Assembly: GCA_027257055.1 (NCBI GenBank) | Contig: JAPVLO010000083.1 | Coordinates: 3,270,001-3,334,000 of the forward strand | Reading direction: 5' to 3' | Length of the DNA stretch: 64,000 nucleotides | Origin: Cephalopachus bancanus | Lineage: Eukaryota > Chordata > Mammalia > Primates > Tarsiidae | Shown: in pieces, positions 50,481 through 62,968 of the stretch | Layout of the letters: every line of letters begins with the position of its first letter | How positions within the stretch are numbered: position 1 is the first letter of the stretch | The notes under the pieces: model-generated | Told to the model about the DNA's origin: nothing | Seen by the model: only the letters and a program-made list of their open reading frames with translations | Databases searched by the model: none | Position numbers and translations under genes: made by a program

Positions 50481-52470
50481 TTTAAAGAGTGGGAATTGAT
50501 GGTGGAGGCTTTGTTGAAGATGAGTCGATTGAGAAATTGAGGTTTTGCTTCTGGAATATCTATTCTATTCCATTGGTCGATATGCCTGTCCTTGTACCAA
50601 TACCAGATAATTTTGATTATTGTAGATTTATAATAAAGCTTAAAATCTGGGAATGTGATGCCTCCAATTCTGTTTCTTTTGCTAAGGATTGTTTTGGCTA
50701 TGTTTATGTTCCCATATACATTTCTGTATTGTCATTTTCAGGTTTGTGAAGAATGCTGCTGGTAATTTAATGGGTATTGCATTAAATCTGTAGATTGCCC
50801 TGGGCAGGATGGACATCTTAACAATGTTGATTTTTCCAGTTCATGAACATGGACTATTTTTCCGTTTGTTTGTGTCATCTTTGATTTCTTTGAGCAGTGA
50901 TTTATAGTTTTCATTGTAAATATCTTTGATTTCTCTGGTTATAAAGATGTCAAGCTATTTCATTTTTTTGTGTGGCTACTGTGAATGGGATTGTGTTTTT
51001 TATTTGGGTTTCTGTTACTAGGGAAAGGAGAACCTATTCAGTAAATGGTGCTGGAAAAACTGGTTGACCAAATGCACAAGATTAAAACAAGACCTCTACC
51101 TATCACCATACACAAAAGTCAACTCTAAATGGATCAAAGACCTACACATAAAACCTCAAACTTTAAGAAACTTAGAAAATGCTGGAGACACTATTAGAGA
51201 AATTGGAACTGGCAACGAATTCCTAATCAAAATCCCGAGTGCCAATGTCATAAGAGATAAGATAGATAAGTGGGACCTCATCAAACTGTCAAGCTTCTGC
51301 AAAGCCAAACAAACCATTGAGAGAGTGGGAAGACAGTCCACTGACCAGGAAAACATATTTGCCAACTGTATATCTGGCAAAGGCCTAACATCTAGTATTT
51401 ACAACAGTTCTCTTTCGATAAGCAGCCCAATTGGTTCCATGTTTTTGCTATTGTGAATAATGCTACAGTAAATATACATGTGCAGGTATCTTTTTCATAG
51501 AGTGATTTGAGTTCCACTGGGTATATCTCCAGTAAGAGGGTTGTGGGATTGTATGGGAAGTTGATTTTTAGATTTGAGTTACAAGGAACTCAAACATGCC
51601 AAAAAGAAAAAAACAAAAAACAAAAAACAACAAAAACAGTCCCATTACAAAGTGGGCAAAATATATGAATAATCACTTCTCAAAAGAAGACATACAAGCA
51701 GCCAATAGATACATGAAAAAAATGCTCAGCCTTACTAGTCATCAAAGAAATGCAAATTAAAACCACACTGAGATACCATCCAACTCCAGTCAGGATGGCC
51801 ATTAACAATAACTCAAAAAACAACAGATGCTGGAGAGGATATGGTGAAAAGGGAACACTTCTACACTGTTGCTGGGTGGTAAACTAGTACAGCCTCTGTG
51901 GAAAACAGTGTGGCAATTTCTAAAAGATCTAAAAATTGACCTCCCATATGACCCCACAACCCTCCTACTGGGAATATACCCAGTGGAACTCAAATCACTC
52001 TATGAAAAAGATACCTGCACAGGTATATTTATTGTAGCATTATTCACAATAGCAAAAACATGGAACCAACTGGGCTACTTATCGAAAAAGGACTGAATAA
52101 AAAAATGTGGTACATCTACATGACGGAATATTATGCAGCCATAAAGAAGGGCAAAATTATGAACTTTGCAGCAACTTGGATGGACTTAGAGGCTAGAATA
52201 CTGAATATCACAGAAACAAAGAACTGAGTATCACATGTTCTCACTCATAAGCAGACCTTGAACAACTATTGTAATGCTGTAAGAAAGTGATTGGCAGTAG
52301 TGGGAAACTGTTAGGGGCGGGCAGAGATGGGATTGCTAGTAGTGGAGAACTGCCAGGAGAGTGGGGGCACACCTCATCAACAAGGGTACCTGCATAATGA
52401 ACATATGTGTGCCTAACCCTGAAATGTACTCCACATATTCAAAATAATTTTTTTTTAAAGAGTGGGAGTT
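50481..52470. mobile_element. 5'-inverted L1 with 17-bp TSD and internal foldback
   Basis: Inserted in the L1M 3' UTR between near-identical repeats 'tttaaagagtgggaRtt' (50481-50497 and 52454-52470). The first part (50498-51017) is minus-oriented ORF2 and the rest (51018-52453) is plus-oriented ORF2 C-terminus and 3' UTR. The inverted part ends where the plus part begins in the intact gene order, the signature of twin priming. A further inverted piece lies at 51410-51580. Confidence 0.9.
51410..51580 (-). repeat. Inverted duplicate of L1 segment
   Basis: This piece interrupts the ORF2 frame between 'agtatttacaac' and 'gttacaaggaactc'. It is the reverse complement of about 51930-52088 in the same L1, with few differences, and shares the unusual 'tcgataag.agccca' string. 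Confidence 0.88.
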
Positions 52471-53424
52471 ATGCTCCACCTTCTTGAGGATGGAGTATCT
52501 GTATAAATTATTTGAAATTCCTCTGCGTGGGAAATTTGTCTATTATTTCTAACTTATTTATTTACTCAATGACTTATTCAGATTAGTGTAAATTTATGGG
52601 CACTCATTGGTATTTATTTCATACTTTGGGTTATAACCTAATACTACTTTATTAATTTGTTTCGCTTTAATTGTTCCAGGCTTGTTTCACCTCTGTTGCT
52701 CAGAGTTCTGTTGGGAGTTCTTTCAATTGACTCTCCCTTTGACATATATTGATCATTTTTTTCCATAATTTTTGTTTTGAACACCTTCTTACTTTCTGGT
52801 ACCACAAGATGCTCCAGGATCATCTTGTGTATTTCCTGACCTAGTCCTAGAATTAGCGATTTCCCAGGACTCCTGGTTCTTTATACTGGAGGATAGTATT
52901 TAAATCCAAGATCTGGGCACTAGGTGTACTCTTTGCTGCTGGCATCAGGACCAAGAGATAAATGATGTATTCTAACCTATATGCATAAATGTACTTAGAA
53001 ATAGCTCCACATATAACTAACTGTATGTATATTAAATTAGACATGAGTTCATACAGATGTTTGCAATTCTAATTCAATAACATGTGAATCATACCAACCT
53101 CTTTCCCTTGCTTATCTGTAAATTCCCACTCCCACCCTCCATTATCCATTTACTTAATTGTTCATTTCCAGTATACACATATAGTACTTTCAGAGTGGCT
53201 AACCCAAACTTCAGTTGGAAACAACTTTCATCAATTTGACTACAGTGTTTATGTGCAGTTCTTATTGCATTTAGTCTTATAGACCCTCTTTGTTTACAAA
53301 GTTTCTTAAGTTAGTAACTTATTCCCCTACCCACTTCTGTGTAATGCATTTATATTGTTTTTCATATCCCACATTCTCTGCTGGAATCTTCTGACCTTCT
53401 AAACAATTTTTAAAAATTTATTTT

Positions 53425-53472
53425 GAGGGATGAATTGCACCCCACATCTTTAAAAATAAAGAAAAAAAAATA
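53425..53472 (+). mobile_element. Possible minimal L1 3' tail
   Basis: 'gatgaattgcaccccacatctttaaaaataaag' matches the last bases of the local L1 3' UTR plus tail. So short a match could be chance. No target duplication was confirmed. Confidence 0.45.
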
Positions 53473-54444
53473 GACATGGCCCCTGAGAGGGATCGCATAA
53501 GATCAGATGCAAACAATTGTACATAAAACTATCTTGCAATACCTTTTATCTTCAAACATCTAGATTTGCAAAATAAAACTATTAAATTTTGTAGATAAAA
53601 ATTTTATACATTGAAGTGTACTTTTTAAGCAGTAAGGATCTATGGATTTTCAAAAATGATTAATGTCTTATATTCACCATTTCAGTATCATGCAGAATAG
53701 TTTCAGACTCTAAAAAATCCTCTGTGCTTCATGTATTCAACCCCCATGTCTCACCCCCTAAGCCCTTGGCAACTACTGATTTGTTTACTTTTTCTATAGC
53801 ATTGCTGTTTCCAGGCTGTCACAGAATTGGGACCAAACAACGTAGAGCTTTGTCAGAGTGGCTTCTTTCACTTAGCAATATGCATTTAAGATTAATTCAT
53901 TTTTCTGTGTATGGCTTGATAACTCATTTATTTTTATTGCTGAATAACATGCTATTGTATGCATGAGACATAATTCATCTATTTACTGATTGAAGGATAT
54001 TTTATTTGCTTCCAGTTTTTGATGATTATGAATAAAATTTCCATAAGCATCCACAAGCAGTTTTTATAGGGATATACTTCTCAGATGAGTTAGGAAAATA
54101 CTTAGAAGTGTGATTGCTGGATTTTATGGTAAAAGTATGTTTAGTTTTATAAGAAAGGGCCAAATATTCTTTCAAAATGGCTGTATCATTGTGCATTCTC
54201 ACCAGCGATAAGTGAGAGTTCCTGTTGCGCTTCATCCTAGCACCCTAGTAAACTTTTGGTATATTGTCAGTTTTTGGTTTTAGCCATTCTAAAAGGTGTT
54301 TGGTGGTCTCACATTGTTGTTCTACTTTGCAGTTCTCTAATGACAAATTATTTTGAGACTCTTTTCATATACACATTTGCCATCTGTGTATTTTCTTCAG
54401 GGAGGTGTCTGTTTAGACATTTTATCTGTGTTTTTATTGGATAC

Positions 54445-55299
54445 TGTGGAAATAAGTAATTCAAAATCAAAGTTGTTGGATCTTAAAATTATTTTGAGTC
54501 TTAAAGTAATGTGATTATGGGACCTGAATCATGTGACAGGCAGCTAACCTAGACAGTTGTAACCTTTGTTTCTTTGCTTATAGATTGACTGTTTCTTTAT
54601 CTATGTTGTTTTGTAAAATGTTGTAAAGACTAGAGGGTGCCAGAGAAGACCCTTTGCTCTCCACTGTTGATCTACCTTATAGATTAACTTTCCTCTTAGT
54701 TCTTTTACCTCAAGACTATCACATTATTTAAGATTAAATGTTAAATACACTCCTTTAGATTGAAAAAGGAAAAGAAAACAAGCTGCAACTAATCAAATTG
54801 CTGTAACCCATAAACCAGTACTGTGTGGAGATGTTGTAATTGTGTGAAATTTCTTGGTTTCTTGCCTAGGCAAGATCTTAACTTTTCAGTATCAGAGTAC
54901 TAATCCAATTCCTTCGGAGTCTGTGTTACTGGGATGGCCATTCTTAGCTTTGTGCTTAAATAAAGTAATTTTTTTTTTTGAGTTGGAGTCTCACTCTGTC
55001 GCCCAGACTGGAGTGCAGTGGCCGCTCCCGGCCACCGCAGCCTCTACCTGCTGGGCTCCGGCGATCCTTCTGCCTCAGCCTTCTGAGTAGCCGGAATTAC
55101 AGGCATGCACTATCACGCCCGTCTGATTTTTTGATTTATTATAGAGATGAGGTCTCGCTGCCCAGGCGGGTCTCGAACCTGCAGGCTCAGGCAATCCACT
55201 CACCTCAGCCTCCCAAAGGCGCGGGATTACAGGCTTAGCTACCGAGCCCGGTTTAAATAAAGTAACTTAAACTAAATTCTGAGCCTTTCAATTATTTCA
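54445..55299 (+). repeat. Solo LTR-like element, split by Alu
   Basis: Starts 'tgtggaaataagtaattc', ends 'aattatttca', and carries an AATAAA ('ttaaataaagtaa') near its 3' end. It interrupts L1M, which resumes at 'attgtttgttttcttattg'. About 560 bp without the Alu. A clean 4-6 bp target duplication was not seen and the family is unknown to me. Confidence 0.5.
54956..55265 (-). mobile_element. Alu dimer with 13-bp TSD
   Basis: The element at 54969-55252 is flanked by 'ttaaataaagtaa' (54956-54968 and 55253-55265). It landed on the poly-A signal region of the surrounding LTR-like element and duplicated it. Confidence 0.97.
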
Positions 55300-55677
55300 G
55301 GTAGACAATTGTTTGTTTTCTTATTGTTGACTTTTAAAAGCAAGTTGTTTATTTTAGAAAGAAATTCTTAATTAGATATGTGCGCTGCAAATATTTTCTC
55401 TCTGTCTGTATCTTGTCTTTTTATTTTCCTAAGAGTGTTTTTCACAGAGAAGTTTTACATTTTAATAAAGTCCAATTTACCAACTTTTTATTTTGTGGAT
55501 CAGGTTGTTGTTCTTGTGTTTGAAAACTCATTACTATACTTCATGTTATGTAGTATTTCTCCTGTTATTTTTTTTTCAAGATGTTTTAGAATTTTTCACT
55601 TTACATTTAGGTGCATGGTTTATTTTCAGTTAATTTCTGTGTAAGGTGTGACCTGTGTCTAGGTTATTTTGCTCTAT

Positions 55678-55810
55678 TTATTTTTAGTTTAGAGTTGTGG
55701 GGTACATGTGAGGCTTTACTACATAAGTAAACTTCGTGCCGGCGAGGTCTGGGCTTCTAGTAGACCCTCTCTCTCTCTGATAGTGGACCTGGTGCCCAGT
55801 GTGTGGTTAT
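55678..55810 (-). mobile_element. Short L1 3' UTR fragment, second type
   Basis: 'gagttgtggggtacatgtgaggctttactacataagtaaac' and 'gaggtctgggcttctagtagaccctc' match the 3' UTR type also seen at 47300-47500. It interrupts L1M. Confidence 0.8.
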
Positions 55811-55954
55811 GGCACCACTGATTTAAAAGACTCTTCTTTTTTAATTAATTGCCTTTGTTTCTCTGACTATGTTTGTGTGGGTCTATTTTGGGCTCTTTAT
55901 TCTGCTTCATTATTCTATGTCTCCTTTCACCATGCTGCTTTGATTACTGTAGTC

Positions 55955-56068
55955 TTATTTATTTATTATTTTTAATTTAAAATTTTTTTATTTTAAATAT
56001 GTGGGGTACAATTCAGGATTAGGTATACAATCGTTCATTATGCAGGTACCCTTGTTGATGAGGTGTTG
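55955..56068 (-). mobile_element. Short L1 3' UTR fragment, main type
   Basis: 'gtggggtacaattcaggattaggtata' and 'gcaggtacccttgttgatgaggtg' in L1M ORF2. Flanks 'tgtagtcttat' and 'tgttgtcttgt' may be a diverged target duplication. Confidence 0.85.
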
Positions 56069-56325
56069 TCTTGTGATAAGTTTTGAAATGGTTGTGTTAG
56101 TCCCTCATCATTGTTCTTCAGCATTGTGTTGGCTGTTCTAGGTGTTTTGCCTTTTCATGTAAACTAGAATCATCTTGATGAAATCTATTAAAATAACTTG
56201 CTGATATTTTGACTGGGATCCCATTAAACCTTTGGCTCAAGTTGAGGAGAATTGACAACTTAATCAACAATACTGTCTCTAAATCCATGAACATGGAATA
56301 TTGCTCCATATATTTAGATTTTTTT

Positions 56326-56590
56326 CTTTTTTTTTTTTTTTTTTGAGTTGGAGTCTCACTCTGTCACTCAGACTGGAGTGCAGTCCTGGCCACTGCAGCC
56401 TGGGCTCCGGTGATCCTTCGTAGCTGAAACTACAGGTGTGCGCTACCAGGCCCGGCTAATTTTTAATTTAATGTAGAGATGAGGTCTCACCAAGTTGCCC
56501 AGGCTGATCTTGAACCTGCGGGCTCAGGTAATTCACTCTCTTCGGCCTCCCAAAGCGCTGGGATTATAGGCTGAGCCACCGAGCTTAGCC
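56326..56590 (-). mobile_element. Alu with internal deletions
   Basis: Reverse-oriented Alu after a T-run. About 40 bases are missing around 'gtgcagtcctggccactgcagcctgggctcc' and again before 'cgtagctgaaac'. Inserted in L1M. Confidence 0.9.
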
Positions 56591-56842
56591 TTTTTCTCAT
56601 TTTTAATCACTGTTCTATAGTTTTCTGCATATAGGTTCTGCACATATTTCATTATATTTATAATTACGTATATTTCACTTTGGGGTCCTATTGTAAATGG
56701 CAGTGTGTTTTCTATTTCCTGTACTCTTTTTACTGCAGTTTTGTTTTCTCCTCACCTTCAATTCCCTATTACCATATGTGTATGTACTGTACTCATCCCA
56801 GCACACCTCTGCAAGAATTTTTTCTATCCTTATTATCTAGTT

Positions 56843-57154
56843 ATTTTATAGTTTATCTATTTATTTTAGAGACAGGGTCTCACTCTGTAGCCCAGGCTGG
56901 AGTGTAGTGTTTTGCTCATAGCTCACTGCAGCCTCTAACTTCGGGGCTCAATTGACCTTTCAGCCTCAACCTTCCAAGTAGCCAGGACTACAAGTGCATG
57001 CCACCACACCTAGCTAATTTTTCTGTAGAGATGGGTCTTATTTTGTTACCCAGTCTGGTCTCGAACTCCTGGCTTCAAGCGATCCTCCCACTTCAGCCTC
57101 CCAAAGCTTTGAAATTACAAGCATGAGCCTTCATGCTCAGCCATTTTATAGTTT
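56843..57154 (-). mobile_element. Older AluJ-like element with 12-bp TSD
   Basis: The element at 56855-57142 is flanked by 'attttatagttt' (56843-56854 and 57143-57154). It uses the ancestral wording 'gagacagggtctcactctgtagcccaggctgg' and 'ctcgaactcctggcttcaagcgatcctcc', unlike the lineage-type Alus nearby. Confidence 0.93.
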
Positions 57155-57900
57155 TAAATCTTTGGTTCATCTTGAATTTATTTTGGTGGTAGAAGTTAGA
57201 AAACAATTCTTTTTGAATTTTTTTTTTTTTGCTTTTGTCTAAATGCTGGGCTATTTTTTAATTTGAGCAGTCCATCTTTTCCTCACTGATGTAAAATGTT
57301 GCTTTTTTTATATACTAAAATTTAAAAAAGATATATTTGATCTATTTCTGAACTCTCAAGTTTGATCCATTGTCCTGTCAGTTTACTGCTGTGTTAGTAC
57401 CAACTTTTTTCTTGTATGTTTCACTGCTTAATGAGTTACCAATAAGCACGGATTCCTTATAGTAACGTATTAATTGTATAAGTTATTTTAAGAATAACTG
57501 ATGTCTTCACAAATATTTATTTTGCTTTTCCAAGAAGAGGCAAACTTTTTATTTACTCATCTTGTACCTCTTAGTAGAATTTAGAACATTTTCTTCAGCA
57601 CGCCTTATTTTAAATATTTTATTGTTTAATTATATTTTCTTACCAGTTATTATTTGTGTATAGGAAAGCAATCGATTTTGGTAAATTTATTTCATAACCG
57701 TGATTTTACTGAATTATCTCATTGTGTCTAATAGTTTTTTAGTTGTCTTTCTTAGGTTTATGGTTATATAACCACATCATTTTCAAATAATGATAATTTT
57801 TCCTTTCTATTTTTTGCCTCATTTATTTCTATTGTCTAATGACAATGGCTGATATTTTTTAGAACAATATTAACTAGCAGAACACATTTTATTGTAACAG

Positions 57901-58015
57901 ACTTTTAAAAAAAAACATAATTATCTCATTGTCTTGCTAGAATACAGAGTCCTTGTTATTGGGACTTTTATTATTCTTAATACCTAACATAATGTAGGCA
58001 TAAGATACCTATCAG
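57901..58015 (+). mobile_element. Possible L2 tail
   Basis: 'tagaatacagagtccttgttattgggactttt' and 'aatacctaacataatgtaggcataaga' are weakly L2-like. Confidence 0.35.
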
Positions 58016-60570
58016 TAGACAACTGTTAAGTCATTCAGGCAGGGTAAGGTAGACTAGGCTGAGCAGAGGTCAGTACATAGGCACTTCACTCGGGTGAATT
58101 AGCCTAGGTAAAGGCAGTACTCTGAAATATAATGGATAGTAAAAATGTCTCCTCATCAGACCCACAGAAGTCTGGTGTGAGTCCCATAACCAGAACCTAT
58201 GATTCTTGACCACCACTGAATTCTCAAAGAGGTGTATCCTTTAAGCCTGTCTCAGGTCAGTTGGAGTAAGGAAACACTGCTGCTTAAGGCTCATTGTTCA
58301 GGCACAACTGCCCTGGAAATAGTGCTTTAGTTTTTGAAAGACAGTATATACAAAGGAGAGTCAGCAAAAGAGAAGTAGCAGTGCCTTGTATATTCTACAC
58401 AGTCATCCTGTAGCACAAGTCTCGGGAATCCTCACAGAAGCAGCAGAAAACTTCCCTGGCTCCCGGATGAGTCTTCAACAGCAGTCCAGTGTTGGTGGCA
58501 GGAAGATGGAAGGCAGCACCTTGCCTTTCCTGTGCATAAAAAGCATGAAGACTCTTTGAAAAGTGTGTAGATATATGTCAAAAGCAGTGGTGAAAGCTCT
58601 ATCAGTGAGGCCTTCCTGGAGTGTGGCGAGGGTGACAGAGCATCAGCAATGGACAGCATGGAAAGACAGCTGCTGCTTGGAATGGGCCCAGAGTGAGAAC
58701 AGCAACTGCAGGCCATAAACCAAAGACACCTGTATCCTTGAGTTCTGAGCAGGGGCCAAACGAGGCATGGTTTCACGGGCTTTCAAAAATATGAGCAGAA
58801 CTGAAGCCCAAGGGCCTTGGCTTGTGTCCTGATGGACAAGTTTCTCTGGCTTAGTATTAGCTCCTTTAACCCAAATGGGTGGCTCAAAAATAGTGCTCTC
58901 CTTTTCAGCTCTCTTCCAGTAAGTCCTTTATCATGTACCTTTATTTCAGAGATTGCTTCTAACATTTCCATTAGAAAAATGAATATGATGATGAATTTTC
59001 TTTTGCCATTGAAACTAATTGGCCATGGACAATAATAATAAGTACTATATCTAGTAGAAAGAAAAGCAGAGCAATGTTGTTCACAAATTGCTGGAGGCAA
59101 GCAGAGATCGTGGGTTCATTTGAGGAACCTTCTGATTAGCTGTGCTACTGGAAGCAATCTCAGTGCCCAGCAACTTATCCACAAATGGGGTTTGTCCATT
59201 TGTTATTTTATTTATCCATCCACTCATTCCTTCATGAAACTTTTTGATATATGGCAGGTATAGCATAGAATGGGCATATAAAATTTAAAATGTGCAGACC
59301 ACTCTCCAGGCTAGAGTGGGTCATTTTTCACTTGTTTCTTTTCATATGAAACATACAAATAATTTTGGCTATACATCTTTATGGAAATAATAAGTAAGCA
59401 ATGAAGACCCTCTCTCCAGGAAAAGTCATGTGAGTCTAATTTTACATAGGTGATACAAAGTTACATGATGCATGTCCACGGGGTCCCTCCGGTTGAGGTA
59501 TCCCACCAGGAATGCAAAGGGCCTCAAGATTAATGGCAGAAAGCCATGAGCTTCATGTATCAGAATAATGGATGCTATGTTTCTGCCCAAGACTTTCTTT
59601 GACATCTCATTTAGTTTTATAACCTGTCTTTCTCTTTTAACTTAAACTCTTAAATATTTCCCTCACTAGGGTAGTATACAAATATTATTGAATAATAGAG
59701 AGTAATTGGTTGATCGTGAAGACCAAGTACTTTGTAATATTGCCTGTTTCTACAGCAGCATTCCATCCCCAGAGAACTGGAAGCCATTTTGTTTGTATTG
59801 ATCCCCAGTCTTGCCTACAATCACATGGCTTGTTAACAACAGAGTCAGAACACAGAATTCCTGATTCCCAGGTCTGTGCCTGGCTTAGACTTCATTCCAG
59901 ATCTCAATTTTGTCTCTAGTTCCATCTTCTGGTCTGAAAATACATGTATGTCTAATGAACACTTTTTCTGAAAGCAGCTGAGAATTTGTTTACCAGAGTT
60001 GTTGCAGACAAATATAATTAGTGAAGTGTTTTCCTAATTAAAATGAATGTGTTAAATATGCACACCCCCTATCACACACACAACTTTAAAGACAAAAAAA
60101 AATTTTCAAAAGAAGCACTTCACCTTATTTAAGATATAAAACAAAACTTTTTTGTGATTCCCGGATGAAGACAATCTTTTTTAAAGACAGTTTTCTGAAC
60201 AGTGCTTTCTTTCCATGATGTAGAACCACTAGCATTGCCCAAATAGAATTTAAAAATGCAGAAGTTAGGCATTGAAATACTGAGTGACTCACAACCTCAG
60301 GGGCCAAATGGCATCACAATGAATTCTCACAATTTTTTAGCTTTCAAAATACCTAAGAGACTGCTTTTATTGCATATTTTATGGAGCCATCTGTCTTTTT
60401 ACCAGAGCTAGTATATGTGCAAAACTTTAAATAAAAATTTTCTCTGTATCAGAGGACCGTGACTGCACCCACTGCAGTGGCCTGTAGTAAATTCACAGGG
60501 TTCACAATGGAAGGAATGGTTGGCACAGTGCTAGAGCCTGGTGCATCTGCTGTTATGGCAATTGCACTTG
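58016..60570. other. Unique DNA, nothing certain
   Basis: No gene recognised. The minus frame at 58432-58776 (114 codons) is the longest outside known repeats; it is serine/leucine/cysteine-rich with no motif. A MIR-like core ('cttgcctacaatcacatggcttgttaac') lies at about 59800-59900. Confidence 0.4.
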
Positions 60571-60818
60571 GTCGGCATTTCTTTTTCTTTTTTTTTTTTT
60601 AGAGTTGGAGTCTCACTCTGTCGCCCAGACTGGAGTGCAGTGGCCGCTCCCAGCCACTGCAGCATCGACCTGCTGGGCTCCGGCGATCCTTCCACCTCAG
60701 CCTTCCATGTAGCTGGAACTACAGGTGCGCGCTACCACGCCCGGCTAATTTTTGATTTATTGTAGAGATGAGGTATCACCAAGTTGCCCAGGCGGGTCTC
60801 GAACAGTCAGCATTTCTT
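60571..60818 (-). mobile_element. 5'-truncated Alu with 13-bp TSD
   Basis: The element at 60584-60805 is flanked by 'gtcggcatttctt' (60571-60583) and 'gtcagcatttctt' (60806-60818). It ends at 'cgggtctcgaac', so the first ~60-70 bases of the left arm, including most of the pol III A-box side, are absent. Confidence 0.95.
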
Positions 60819-62153
60819 ATTAGACACAAGGTCTTCCTACCTTGGCTAAAAATAGTCAGTGTCACATATCATCTTAATCAATACATTCTTTTTTAGGAAT
60901 CTCCCTTTAAATTTGCTGACATGATGTCATTTAAAATTCTTTATATTTCAAATGAGACTCCACAAAGTGAAAGACTTCTTTCAAATCCATATTTTGCTGC
61001 TTGGGAATAAGAGGGAGGGACAGGATGAAAGAACAGGGCTTACTTGGAGTAAAACACTACAGTGACTATTCAAAACAAGTGGTTTAAGCTTCAGTAGAGG
61101 CTAAATATAACCACCAATCTGAGGTATACGATGCAAGTCCAAGAGTATTTGAACACAAAGTACATAGGGCTTGGTATAGGAAAAGCGCTCCATACAGTCA
61201 ATTGTTACCCCCTGGACTGCTACTCCTATCACTATTGTGCTTCTAAACACAGATTTATAAAAAGTATCAGTCATAATTCACATATATATCATAATGGAAA
61301 TGCTGCTGAGGCCATTTTCACTTATTATGAAAGATGGCTCAATTTCCAAAGGAATATAGATCATTCTAGTAAGAATGCAAGAAGAGTTGTAATTTTATAA
61401 TTAAAGCTGCCAGCAACATTTTTCTGCAGGTTTTTTGGAGCATGTTAACAGCATCTCTTGGGAGGGCTGTTGATATTAAAGATTAGAAGTAAGTATACCT
61501 GTTTCTCAGAAGTGGCTCTAAAAAATTGGGTTTGGAATGGAAAATAATTTAGGCATTATTGGTATTTTTAGACAAGGGTAATGGTGGGGGAGGGACAGTT
61601 GGGAGAGAACCTTGGAAGGAGCGGCAAAATTCTCTCAAATTTGTGTGCATAAGAATCACTTGGTATACTTGCTAAAAACCTATATTTCTAGGACCTAGCC
61701 CCCAGTGACTTTGATTGAGGAGGTAGAGAGTAAGGGCCAGGAGGCTGGATTGTCAAGAGGCCCCCATCTGGTTCTGACCAGCTGCTTCATGGTCCACACT
61801 GTGACACAACTGAGACTGTGTCCTGACTTGAATTTGTATGCTAATACTTCTAGATTCCATTCTGAATAACTTACAAAATACACTTACCCTGTATCCTTGG
61901 GTGGCAGTAGTATTCTTTTCAAATTACAATGCACGAATGTATTTGGTTTACAAGTCAGCAGAACAATACATGGATTATATTTAAAAAATTCAAATGAAAC
62001 AATTACAGCATGACAATTTACATGATAATAAACAACTTAGTGTTGTGCAAATATGGAAAGTATTTTTACTAAAATTTAATAGTGCATGAACAATTTTCCT
62101 TTCCATAAAAAATGATCAGTTCCCAAAACCTAGCTCAGTATCCAAATGTTCAT
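60819..62153. other. Unique DNA, nothing recognised
   Basis: No repeat or gene recognised. The plus frame at 61131-61400 (89 codons) is unsupported. Confidence 0.4.
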
Positions 62154-62474
62154 GAGTCCCAGGTTATTGTTATTATTATTTTTTGAGTTGGAGTCTCAAA
62201 ACTGTCACCCAGGCTGGAGTGCAGTGGCACGCTCACAATCACAGAAGCCTCAAACTGCTGGGCTCAGGTAATCCTTTCTCCACAGCTTTCCAAGTAACTG
62301 GAACTACAGTTGTGTGCCACCATGTCCAGCTAATATCTTTTTATTTATTTAATCTCACCATGTTGCCCAGGCTGGTCTTGAACCTATGAGCTCAGGCAAT
62401 CATCTTGCTTCCACCTGCCAAAGTGCTGAGATTACAGGCATGAGTCACCACTGCTGGCTGACTCTCAGGTTATT
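62154..62474 (-). mobile_element. Older Alu with 15-bp TSD
   Basis: The element at 62168-62459 is flanked by 'gagtcccaggttatt' (62154-62167 region) and 'gactctcaggttatt' (62460-62474). It is more diverged than most local copies and has an intermediate wording ('ctcaaactgctgggctcagg'). Confidence 0.92.
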
Positions 62475-62886
62475 TATGGATTACAACCAATAATCTCCTA
62501 CTTCATATCATCAACTCCTCAACTACATTAGTCTGTATTACAAACCAGCCTCAACATCAGCATACTTTCAATAAATATAAGAGCACAGTGCTTGTGATCA
62601 ATAATAGACTAACAGAAACTTGAATGCAGTTTTTACATGGAAGTCACATGATATTTTGACAGAAAAATGACTCAACTGATGACACATTGCTTACCCTATT
62701 ATGCCAGACCCCAGAGATGACAGATACTTTACCTTCCACACTGAAGCAGACGTCATTCATTGATCAAACCACACTTTCTAGCTGCACCAGTTTCTACCAT
62801 TGAACCCTTCTCAACAACGGTAGTCAACACCAAGTTATCAGAATTGGCTTGAGAGTAAAATTGCCCCATTCCAACCAGAAAGTACT

Positions 62887-62968
62887 TTCTCTTCCTCTTA
62901 TCCTCTTCTTCCTTCCTCTCTCCCTCCCTCCGTCTGTCCCTCCCTCCCTCTCTCCCGATCCCTCTCTG
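62887..62968 (+). repeat. Pyrimidine-rich simple sequence
   Basis: Almost unbroken C/T over about 80 bases ('cctctctccctccctccgtc'). Such tracts can form triplex or H-DNA structures. Confidence 0.9.

Larger units (their letters stand above)
49893..57900 (-). mobile_element. Second ancient L1M, long 3' UTR and ORF2, heavily interrupted
   Basis: 3' UTR pieces at 49893-50497 and 52454-53640 ('gaggatggagtatctgtataaattatttg', 'gggttataacctaatactac', 'caagatgctccaggatcatc') are followed by ORF2 in reverse at 53640-54444, 55300-55677, 55811-55960, 56069-56325, 56590-56850 and about 57143-57900. The pieces line up after removing an inverted L1, an LTR, short L1 tails and three Alus. The far end is uncertain and may include a different L1M. 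Confidence 0.75.

Noticed and set aside
58432..58776. A 114-codon minus-strand frame outside known repeats
   Set aside because: It has no motif, splice sites or recognisable family, and its Ser/Leu/Cys bias suggests chance. A protein search could reopen it.
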